In this document: positions 1 through 10,708 of the stretch, one piece after another
Layout: each line of letters begins with the position of its first letter
How positions within the stretch are numbered: position 1 is the first letter of the stretch
Assembly: GCA_025267735.1 (NCBI GenBank)
Contig: CM046311.1
Span: forward strand, 28,501,399-28,565,398
DNA length: 64,000 nucleotides
Reading direction: 5' to 3'
Source: Mactra quadrangularis
Taxonomy: Eukaryota; Mollusca; Bivalvia; Venerida; Mactridae
The notes under the pieces: generated by a model
What the model was told of the DNA's origin: nothing
Database searches by the model: none
What the model saw: only the letters and a program-made list of their open reading frames with translations
Program-made: the position numbers and the translations under genes

Positions 1-1724
1 TTTATAGTTTGAAATATAAAACTTCAATCGTCTTTCCAGCTGCACATTAAATGTAACAAATCAATCAACGAAGGCCTCATGCATACGCGTAAACACTTGA
101 AAAACACATTAAATGACAAGTGTTATTTACATTGCATAGCATTACAAAGGGTCCGAGCAAAACTAGTTTAATTACATATAAATAAAAGAAAGACATAGGC
201 TAGGTTTGCACTGAACCACCGACAAGTTATGTAACATGTTTGTTAAGTCCTAGTTAACTATGTTTACATAGACAGAATCAACATTACGTATCTATTTAAA
301 CTGTTTCAAATTGTTGTACTTTGATCAAGTGTAGAAATAACAATGTGCATGTACGTAACATAACAATATAAAACAGTTTGTTCGACATTCCATGATTGGG
401 TTATAACCTAGGCGGAGTGAATGTAGTGCCGCTAAACGTCGCATTTGACGCTAAATGTGGCAATATGACGCTAAATGTCGCAACACTAACGCTAAATGAC
501 ACGACTAATGCTACATGTATGACGATAAACGTTGGCAGTGAGCCATTGCAATTTTATATTTTACTGAAGAAAATAAGCAGAGCCTCAGATGGATTTCGAA
601 CCTATGACTTCTAAGTTCTTAAGCGAGAATCCTACCATTTAACTCGCTGGCACCAGAGTTCATATCTTATGATCATGAAATAATGTGTACGTCCCTATAT
701 ATAGTTCCCTGTATACATGTAAACATACAAAATGTACATACATGTACACTACCTTATATATAATATACTGAAAGTATATAGTTGACTCGTGTACGGCAAT
801 GTATATGGGAGCGATTTTTATATATGTTTGTTGACAAAATATTAAGTGTGTGCGTATTTAAAGAATGTTAGGATTCTGCGCCAGTGATTTAACTATATGC
901 CACAGTCGACGTTTCTATTAATGTTCTGTTTCTAATACGTATTTAGCTATTGCCTTTTTATTGAAATAATGCATGAAGCAAGTAATTTTAATTTATTTAA
1001 TGATTCCTCATTTAACATAGTTTGAAACATAATGTTTGTTTGCTAATTAATGTTGATTTCGGAATTTTGTTATTCGTTGTTTCTTTTTCATGGGTAAATG
1101 TGCATCGGTTTATCTTAAAGGGATATACAGGCAAAAGTTCAACTTCATATTTCCTGATTTTGAATTACATTTTTATTACTGTGAATGCAACAGAAACGCT
1201 GTTATACTACTTGGAAAAATACTTCTTTATTATCTCGTAATATTTGGGGTGTTTCCTAACTAGACCCACGTGGGTCAGGTTAGCTAAAAATAGATTAGTG
1301 TCAAAATATGCATTTACTGATGAGAAGATAATAGAGCTTGTTATTGCGCAACATTAGTACAATTCTATTAAAAAGATATCCTAACCGCCTAAGAATGTTG
1401 AAAAGACAATAAGCGACCAATGAAAATGTTTAATTTCAGCAAGAACGGCATATAACAAATCTATAAATAGATTCCCTCAGTATCCTACTTTCGTTTTCTA
1501 CAATGTGTATGCCACTTGTTTTAATTCGTTCAGTTTAATGTTATAAGTGACAAATTTTATAAGTAAGTGATTTCTCACGTCTTAATACTGTTTTAAAGAC
1601 TAAACTTGGTTCTATATTTTTGGCACAGTCATTTGCCTGCATATCCCTTTGAAAACAAGATTGTGTTTAAAGACTTCTGGCAGGAACTGTATGCCACTAA
1701 AATAATTGAATATTCTATATTCAG
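1..1724. other. Non-coding, probably intron of the CNBD2-like gene
   Basis: No coding segment recognised. Because the first exon seen (1725) starts inside a cyclic-nucleotide-binding domain, this stretch is inferred to be intronic. Around 430-535 there is a short run of loosely repeated 'gacgctaaatg' motifs. The rest is AT-rich unique-looking DNA. Confidence 0.5.
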
Positions 1725-4700
1725 GTTCCGGATTTCCATTTGGTGAAGTGGCTCTCGTTTCTGACGATGCAGTCCGAACAGCAACGATTGTTGCCGAAGA
1801 GGAGACGGATTTACTCGTAGTTGATCGTGCCTTATATAACCGTGCTGTCAGAGATGTACTGGCGGCCGAGTTCGAGGAGAAACAATGTTTTATTAAAGAA
1901 AATGAACTATTTTCTTCGTGGATACCAAAATACAAGAAACAATTAACCATGGCGATGTACAAGGAGACTTTTCCTTATGACTCAATACTTGTGAAGCAGG
2001 GAGATCCAGTCAATAATATATATTTTATTTTAAGGTTTGTATACATGTAGATCTTTACTTCAAAGGGGTCGTTGTCTGGTGCTCTTATAAGTATAGGCTT
2101 TTGTTCCGAAGTGAAATGTTCCATTTTGATTGTGATAATAAGCGGATGATGAGGGGGTTCAGAGGTTTAAGTTACGAATTACACATTTTGTTCACAGGCT
2201 AATGACTGCGTCTATGAAAGTGAAAAAAGGTCGTTAGCCTAGACCAATGTTCTCTCTTCTATCGCCATTTCTGAAAGAAGTGTCATTGTACAGATACCAT
2301 CAAAATGCTAGGCTTCACATATCTAGTGTCATTTTAGTGGTGTCATGGATGGTATCGATCCAAAGGAATAAAAGTATAAATCTACGACTTAATAGGTTCG
2401 TGACGTAGGATTTCGAATCTTGTGTCAAGAATTGGTTGTTGGTTCGATCCTCAGCTTGAATGGTCTTACCGTTCCTTCACGATCGACAATAATATCAATG
2501 TCCATTAATTATTGAGAAAGAAATACGAAGAAGTTGTCGGTCTTTTAGATGAGTAGATGAGTACTGGTTTTTCGAAAAAAGGCAACGGTGAGCTGGCAGC
2601 CCTCAAATGACGATCATTTGTGTTGACTCGGTGTTTAATTAGATATAACAAAATAAAAAAAACGCATGCATCATGCACTTAGTAAATTGTTATTCCATGG
2701 ACATACGTATATATTTCAGCTTTGCTATTGTGCTATCATAATTTTACACCAACTTATAGAATATCCCTTATATTATAAATATTAGAATGTTGTTACCGTC
2801 CAGTAACTTATGTAACATCCATTGTTTATTTCAGCGGTCAAGTAGAAATTAAATGTGATATTGGATTACATCAAGTACAATACCCAAAATTATTTAAATT
2901 ACTGGAAGATGAAAGAGACAAGTATGTTATCATTCCATACGTCCATTCTATAACATTGAAGTACATACTTAGTGAATGTGTCACTATATTCATGAAAATA
3001 AGTTTTCTCAGCTCACTCTAAATAAAATTCGACCATATCCCAAAATTGACGAATATTCGTGATTATAATGCAAATGAATAAGAGTTTTCATTATGGCCTT
3101 GTTATTTGGCGGAAGACAATCATATCAGTGCAAGGCCGCATGGTATATTCTACGATATATCCTTTGTTGGTTTATTAAATAAGAGAACGAAAAACAAAAC
3201 ACATCTCATTTGAATTTGACTTTAATTTGTGAAAATATATTGTATCGCATTTCAGTATATTTCAATTCACGGAAACAAACGCAGCTCTTAACATGTTTGA
3301 TTTACGATATGCTTAAATATTCCATATTTGGAACTAGAATTCATACCGTTTTAGCCAAATAAGGTTTGTTTGCATTCTCGTATCCCGAGGTTATCAAGAT
3401 TCTAAGATCTAATTATCGAGAATCTTGATCGCTTCTGAGAACGAGAAAGGTTTGTTTGTAGATACGTGCAAATGAAAGTCATTTTACATAATATTGCTGA
3501 GAAGAATGCAGCATAGATTATATCAGAGTATTATACATGTGTACATACATTTTATTTCAAATTTATTCTGCATGTGAAGATGTACACCCGGTACAAACAA
3601 TCCCATCAAAAAAAACCATCAACTGGAGTTCCAAACCAATGGCCAGTTTGGTAAACATTACAGCAACCAAATTCTTACTACTTTTGGTGTAAGAAGGGTG
3701 CAGAAGACAAAGGGCTTGGTATCGATTTCCCGACAAATGGGGCCACAAATCCATTACACCTATTACGCTTACTTTATGTTTTTCAAAATTACACTGAAAT
3801 GAATTTCAGATTAATTAATGAGAAAAGAAGAAAAGCAACATTACAACCACAAGACATTACATCCACTAATGTCGTACCTGTTGTTTACAAGAAAAAAGAC
3901 GGAAACAATCCGAAATTACTTAAAATGTGTTACAGTGGGAAAAATGAATCTTTAGGTATGTACTCAAGTATTTATATAGTTACGTCATTGACATGACGTA
4001 ATGACGCCTATTGTAAAGAGGTCATTGGCATGACACCTTAACGCTCTATGGCGTATGTAGAGAAAAAAAGAATACCACGCCACCACCAAATTCCTCACAG
4101 CGGTTACGTCATGTCATGATATACATTCAATAAAGGACAATTACTACTACGGTGAGATAGTGACGCCATGACGCTCTATATAGCGAAAATCGAATCTCGG
4201 TGTGAACCCCCATATTTTGTATTGTTAAATCAATGCACAATATATCACAGCAATGTCGTTATTAGATCATAAAATACTGATCCAAGAGTTAACCGTATGA
4301 ATTAAATGACTCAGACAAATTTTACGAAGTGTCTTCTAGCAGCGGTCATTTAAATGTAAGGTTAATAAAGTTTGTCAATTTTGAGATTCAATTATGGCCA
4401 TCTAAGTTTGCTGCGTTTTTTGAACTCCAAACATTGATAGATCTTATCGTTACAACTCAATGTATTAAAATCTATTTCATAACTAATCCCACGTGTGAAA
4501 ATCGCCGTGTGTTAGCCTATACTTGGAAATATGATCCAGCTATTAGTTATTAAAGTAAATCAAACACTCGTGAATTAACCAGTCCATAAAACGAACTACA
4601 TGTACTTTATACTTGTTTAAGTCGAAGTGAAGTGTCAATTATCTACTACACTGTTGTCTATGGGCGGATCAAATATTTTATGTAGAGAAAGGACTGATCC

Positions 4701-7700
4701 AATCGTTTTTTCCATGAGGGTCCTGACAACATTGTTACCACTCTAGGTCCCTGACCCAGTCCTATTGTCATCGGATCGTTCTAGAATATTGGATAGATTT
4801 TGCGGTATGGTCCTAGTATACTATCACTCTGTCCCAATAGATCTGTATGATATTTTTATAGATATTCCAGTAAATACCCGGACACCCATTCATTATGTTC
4901 CACTAGAACCAATGTGTTTTGAATGACTAGTCAGTATGGAACTGGAACTCCAATTCGTTTCGTTGTGTTGTGCTTTTCACAATAATTCTTACGAAAAAGA
5001 ATCTTCGTAAGTCAAAAGCAAGAAACATTAATAACGCGTTCATTTGTTTGGCTTATCAACTTGAAATATTATAGAATTATGTAGAATATTGTATACCTCT
5101 TGAATATCATATCATAGTTATGCTTATTATCATTTTGACATTGAATTGCTTATTATATGTAATTGACTTACGATAGTTTTTTTTTTCGTAAGAATTATTT
5201 TGAAAAGGAGCCTTGGTCTTTTCTGATAGAATATTCTAGTATAGGTCATGTCTCCCCTCTAATCAACACTATATCCGCGCTGTTTAATATAAGTGTCTAA
5301 TATTGACTGGTTCGAACAATATATTTAAGTATAAGTAAATATTGGTTTACACTTAAATATCCCATGATATGTTTATAGTAAACTATACTCACACAAGTAA
5401 AGGTGAATGTAATTTGTATAACAACCCTATATGAGAAATTGGTCATCTCGAAATATTGGTTTATATTTTATAGTTCGTTCTTATATACATTCGTAATTTT
5501 CAAAGTTTGATTAATTTCATGGTGACTGAATACCTTCTTTAGCATAACTACGAAGGCGACGTTGAGTCAGCAAGCAGGCATTAAACCTCTTCCATGAATA
5601 TTTGCCAGTCTCGTGAAATGGTAAGATAGCACTGGATATAGACACAGGTCCAGGAAGGCTAGGTTAGATTAGCTGGCCGTGGTAAAATGGCCATAATTTG
5701 TGTTGGTATGGCGTTAAATTCAACAAAAATGTTATCGTAATCACGCTTATAAGCTTCCTTATGGGTCTACAAATTGATGTGTCTTTGTATAATTATGCCA
5801 ATGAAATTGGTTACCAAGTAACCAGGTCTCAATTTCTACTTTAACTTCATCGACAACTGGAACAAATCCAACCATTCCGCACCGTTAGTTTTCCATTCCA
5901 ATATATGCCTTTGTTTCAAATGACAAATTGAGAACTGGCAATTAAATATACAGTATAAAGCATGTATATTGCTACTCTTAATAGAGTTATAAAAGACTAT
6001 ATGTATGGTATGTAGGATAAGATTTGTTTAATATTTCTTTCATCAAAAACTTTTGAAAGATATTTAATGTTACTAACTATTTTATCTTTGTTTGAGCAGG
6101 TGAAATGGAGGTACTAATGGACATGGATACATACATGACTACAGCTGTATGTACTGAGAAAACAGAGGTTTTAGTACTAGAAATGAAACATTATGAAAGA
6201 CTGTTTGTGAAAAAACATCAAAGAACTATTGATAGCATGCGTAGGAATTTAGAAAAGAAATTAGTGACTAGAACTTCTGTGTTAAAGGAATACGATGCCG
6301 TCCCTTTGTTAAAACTTCTACAGATAAAATTACATCAGTTACATAACCCTCCTGCAACACTAGACGACAAAAAGAAGAAACGCCCTGAAAACTCAGTACA
6401 AATTGCTGAAAAATTGTTCTTTAATCACCAAGGACCGTTGTTAGACATCGAAGGGCCAGGTAGTGTGTTTTATATGATACGTGCGAGAGAAAAGTCTCGA
6501 TTGAGACTGCAGGCTCATCAGAAAGAACGAAATAACAATCGACAAAGACGAGGACAGAATGGACATATGCACGCTTTAAGACTTCCACAGAGTTTAATCA
6601 TGGCCGCTAATATGGCCGGTGCTACTGACAGTAATGATAGAAACATAACAGACATTGGAGATGAGTTTGACATTCTCTCGCCGCAAGATAAAGAAACAGC
6701 GGTTGAAATTGATGAAGTCACTGAACAAAACGATCCAGTTGCTGAAAATATAAACGAAGCGGCTGAAGCCAATGAGAACAAAACGTCGGACAATGATACC
6801 ACTGAAGTCACACCAGAAGTTTTGACTAAATCAATGCGGAGAATACAAAGTGCAACTAAAGGAACAAACCGGTCTGTTGAATTTGATGTTCACAAGAATG
6901 CCACTGATGATTATAGACATAACTCTGTGCCTTCATCAAGACCTGTCACTAGATTGGACAATGTGAAAACTGAAACCACGTTAAGACATCTAGAATTTAA
7001 AGTAGCGGAATGGTTATGGAAGGATAATCCTAAATCTGTACCAAATGTCTCCAAACTTCGGCGACTTCAAGTCGAGGTAATATACAGTAAACAGTGTCTA
7101 TAGTCACGTGATCTACAACAACGGCTAATAAGGCAAACAAAGATTTGTTTTTCGCCGATTTTTCTTTCTAGGCAAATACAATGTAATTGAATGCCATCAA
7201 ATAACGCATGAAATAAACATACATGTATGTACTATCTTGCTTTCCACTAAAAGTTCAAATTAATTAAGTGAGTTTTGAACGTTAGCTCTGAATCTTCCAC
7301 ACACAATCTTGGTATGTTGGTAAAATAAGTCATGTGCATGACAATTTGAACAAAAGATTCAGAGTAAATCATTACAACGCTTAGTTTAATGTGGGCATTT
7401 TAGGACGGACGAAGAAATGTAACATAGATATTTTATGCGTTGTTAGAATCTTTTATTTCTATTGTTTGGATGCTGCAAGACTCGGTGAAAAACTTGTGTT
7501 TGTTGCCATAATAAAGATCACGTAACTATATTCCCTTGTAAAAGTTAAAGCTCAAAATTTTATGTATAACTGATTTTAGAGTCATTGAATAACTCAGTGT
7601 CAGCGTTCAATAATTATTAATAATAGTGTATACATGAAATTTTCGGTAGCTTAAAGTGGCGAATATAATGGTGCTAATTGAATAATGTGGCAGCTAAACC

Positions 7701-10255
7701 ATGTTTCTTTATTACAATGTCATGCGGAACGCCATCATTACGCACGTTAAATTTGAAACACGTTAACCATGAATAGCAGATCACTTTCGTGAAGTTTGAT
7801 CATAAAAAATTCTACTGCCATTCTTCCTCCCTCCACTAATTCAAAATCATATGAAGCAGTTGTCAGTTACTGACGCTTAGTGTCTTGTTAACAGCTAAAT
7901 CCATAGATTTGACCTATACAATGTGTTGCCACGGTGCTAAACCCAACAAAAATATATTTTGCTCACTATAAACTCTATTCACTTATTTTTTATACATATA
8001 TCATATACACCAGGGTAAGAAACATTATGACAACGAAAAGAAACATCTAGATAGGTAATACAATGTGTGATATGATTCAGGTTTTAGAATTGTTTGATAA
8101 TGTATAGCCTTTACAGACTGGACATACCATGTGACTAAAAGCTACAATTATTTAAAAACAATACATTTATTGTTAAATTAAATTCAACTTTCTATAGCTC
8201 ATACATTAACCCCACTGATTTAAAAAGTCGATATATGTACGGCGATAATAAAAATGGTTTCTAGTATTATTTTGTAGTTATTGAGTACAGAAGTACTTTA
8301 GTGAGAATTTAAATCAGCGGGGTTAATGTAGGCGCCACTGACAATTGAATAAGATTTAAAATACTAGGCAGTAATATTGCATTGATTGAACTCAAAAAAA
8401 GTCGCGAGGCATTTTTATTCTATTCAATTTTCGTTGAACGAAACAATGGGTCTATGCACTTGTGTGATTCCTTTGATTTTGAGCACAATGTCACTTGGTA
8501 TGTTTTCCTGTTTTAGATAACCAAAAAGTTTTGAGTGGCTCTTAGATGGTTGATCCCCCACATAACACAAAGTAGTTTGGATTTTCAGATTTTCTAGGCT
8601 CTGGTCGTTGTGTGATCATGTGGTTTTCACTTGAAATTGTAGTTTGATTTAGACAAGGGTACAATGTAGTTTGTAGATCAATGCACAAGATTGAACTTGA
8701 ATACAAAAGTACATTTCATGTTACCAATTTTAAAGTGCACATCGTAAAATCATCGCACATGTATTTCAAAAACAGGAGACATCTTAATATATGCTTTCTA
8801 CTCATTCGAAACACCTCGAACATCTATTGAATGTTATTCTTAGTGAATAGCCGACGAGTTCCGAATAACGTTTTCATATGAGTAGTAAATACAATGTATA
8901 CTTAAATTTTAATGAATCTTGTGAAGTATCTGTACATTTGATTTTAAAAATTATGAACAGTCTTACGACATACTTCTGCCGTAAACGTTACATTTTATTG
9001 CTATAATATCGTATCGTCCTCAATGATATGCTACCAAGGGCTATTTTATATCATATTGATAATTTCTAATTAATGTCAATGGCGCATACATTAATACTGC
9101 TGATCAAAAAGTAAGAAATACAGTCATTTGTACCCTCTCTCTATAATCGAGTATTTAGATCAGCGAGGTTAATGTATGCGCCACTGACAGTTTAACCAAT
9201 ATAAATGTACATGAAGTATGTCTTACGAGTGTTTGTTAATACCGACCCTTACTCTTTGTGGATTAATTGTGTTCTGTTTGTAGTTATGTGATGTACGATG
9301 ATTGTAGTCGTCAAATATTTTGTGAAAAGTCTTACAGAGTTATATCAGCCTCTGGTGTGTTATTTGTTGATTTGTAGATAATACATGCATGAACACTAAG
9401 AGAATTGGTTTATCCCTGTAGAAATAAGGAGTTACTAAGTTGTTGTTTTCTTTTATTTTTAAGTATATTTACAAATATCAAATATATTGATAAACATGTC
9501 TGTTTGAATAAAAATTAACAACATAAGTACATGTACTTATTATTTAAATCTTAAGTCTTGATTATATACTGGAAAAAATAAAATATGCATTTCCTAAACT
9601 GAAGTTGCAAGCTAGCTCTATATATAGTAAACTTCAGAATTTTAAATTATGTACATTAATGAAAACATTTTTGTTCATTTTGTAACGACCACCTTGCAAA
9701 ATAATGTGATTTTTAACGATTTTCATGTGCCATGATTGTGGTTTCTTGCCGTAAATGAGACCACTAAGTTGGCTATCGAGACAACTCTGCTTATAAGACG
9801 GAAAAGAGAAAAAATGCCGTTTGATGGTGTAACCAAAGGCAGTTTGCTCTTTTCCAGGTACATCGAAGAAAGTACATTCTTGTAATTGTATTATACATAT
9901 TGTCTTAAAAGTAAATGAATCGTGCCGTTCACCTTTATAGCCGTAATAGTGGTCCGAGTTCCTGCGTTAGCCTTAAAATACATGTACTAGAAAAACATAT
10001 CTTATAGTTTGCATTTAAAATTATTATATTTTATAACCGTTCTTTGTTTTACAGGAAATGGAACCACCGCCAAAGCCAGGAAACAGAATAGTTATAAGAA
10101 GACGAGCACGTGCACATCGTTTAGATTTATCTGACAATAGACACGAGACTGAAGAAAGTGGCCATTCATTAAGTCAGGATACAAAATCATCGTTTGCTAA
10201 AGTTTCTCATAGTGATGACTCATTAGATAGGTTTAGAATTTTACTAACAAATTAA
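1725..10255 (+). CDS. CNBD2: CNBD2-like protein (cyclic nucleotide-binding domain containing), 3' five exons, 5' partial
   Basis: Exons by eye: 1725-2034, 2835-2921, 3810-3955, 6100-7076 and 10055-10255 (stop TAA). Each is flanked by AG/GT and phases join without a stop, giving about 573 residues. Exon 1 begins inside a cNMP-binding domain: its phosphate-binding cassette reads FGEVALVSDDAVRTAT and keeps the arginine that contacts the cyclic phosphate. Exons 1-4 then form a second cNMP-like fold (NIYFILSGQVEI, then GEMEVLMDMDTYMTTAV) in which that arginine is absent, so ligand binding there is doubtful. A basic linker, an acidic low-complexity tail and a serine-rich C-terminus follow. Tandem cNMP domains plus a long tail resemble CNBD2, described in mammals as a sperm cAMP-binding protein. 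PKA regulatory subunits and Epac are less likely, as no PKA docking or GEF region is seen. The start is outside the window. Confidence 0.72.
2405..2655 (+). repeat. Possible degenerate tRNA-derived SINE
   Basis: Intronic. A B-box-like 'ggttcgatcc' near 2441 is followed by about 180 bp ending in 'tttgtgttgactcggtgttt'. This resembles the 'ttgctacggcgttaaaccc' tail of better copies elsewhere in the window (35132-35438, 7779-7952). Weak match. Confidence 0.3.
3373..3449. repeat. Short hairpin MITE, CATTCTCG family copy 1
   Basis: Left end 'cattctcgtatcccgagg' pairs with 'cttctgagaacgagaa' at the right. Inner arms 'atcaagattct' and 'agaatcttgat' also pair. Shares termini with 18083-18319, 21251-21299 and 58183-58257. 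Lies in an intron of the CNBD2-like gene. Confidence 0.5.
4971..5212. repeat. MITE, TTCTTACGAAAAA family copy 1
   Basis: Left end 'aataattcttacgaaaaag' with 'cttcgtaagtca'; the right end is the inverse ('tgacttacga', then 'cgtaagaattattttgaaa'). The interior ('gtcaaaagcaagaaacatt', 'catagttatgcttattatc') recurs at 55421-55668, so this is a dispersed family of about 240 bp. Confidence 0.55.
5555..5729 (+). repeat. Possible SINE 3' part
   Basis: Ends with 'tgttggtatggcgttaaatt' and 'caacaaaaa', a diverged version of the SINE tail at 35132-35438. The 5' limit is uncertain. Confidence 0.3.
7779..7952 (+). repeat. 5'-truncated SINE copy
   Basis: Matches the body and tail of the fuller SINE at 35132-35438: 'ccattcttcctccctcc', 'cagttgtcagttactgac', 'acagctaaatcc', then 'gttgccacggtgctaaaccc' and 'aacaaaaa'. 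The tRNA-like head is missing. Confidence 0.55.
8193..8343. repeat. Hairpin MITE, GCGCCACTGACA family copy 1
   Basis: Arms 'catacattaaccccactgat' and 'atcagcggggttaatgtagg' are inverted; ends in 'gcgccactgaca'. The same arms form the copy at 9074-9189, about 730 bp downstream in the same intron. Confidence 0.5.
9074..9189. repeat. Hairpin MITE, GCGCCACTGACA family copy 2
   Basis: Left arm 'tgtcaatggcgcatacatta' pairs with right arm 'taatgtatgcgccactgaca'. Compact loop of about 50 bp. Confidence 0.55.
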
Positions 10256-10434
10256 ACTTTCCGGAAATGCATTCGGTAAATCTCGGCTAAGTCTGTTTGC
10301 AGTCAGTTCAGCTTAAGCATTCAGAATTCTTCGGCCATTCACTACAAATAATCTGGGATATACATTAAGAAGCCATGTTTGAACTACTTTTGTGTCACAT
10401 GGCTAAACAAAATGCTGTATTCGGTGTTGAAGTG

Positions 10435-10440
10435 AATAAA
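10435..10440 (+). terminator. Candidate poly(A) signal of the CNBD2-like gene
   Basis: AATAAA about 180 nt after the TAA stop at 10255; first canonical hexamer found downstream. Confidence 0.4.
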
Positions 10441-10708
10441 CCCACTATCATTTAGGCGATTATTAATATCTCTTGGGTTGTCCATAAATTTGAAATCCAC
10501 AATTCAATGAATATTCTTGGTGGATCCCCACGAATCGTTCTGAGATAATTCTTTCAATGAATTATCAATGTGTTCCAAATGCACTGATCGAGTTGAGATC
10601 AAAGCACTGATCTCTGAAGATATATGTGATTCTGGAAAAAATGTTCTTATTATTAAAGTAGCTGGTATGAAATTAAACATCCTTTAAGTAATCTCGTATA
10701 CATTATTA

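Larger units (their letters stand above)
3956..6099. other. Intron of the CNBD2-like gene
   Basis: GT at 3956, AG at 6098-6099. Contains a MITE (4971-5212) and a possible SINE tail ending near 5729. No coding segment recognised in the rest. Confidence 0.6.
7077..10054. other. Last intron of the CNBD2-like gene
   Basis: GT at 7077, AG at 10053-10054. Holds a 5'-truncated SINE (7779-7952) and two related hairpin MITEs (8193-8343, 9074-9189). No coding signal otherwise. Confidence 0.6.

Noticed and set aside
6518..6811. Antisense open frame within the CNBD2-like exon
   Set aside because: Mirror of a strongly coding sense exon, low-complexity Ser-rich translation.
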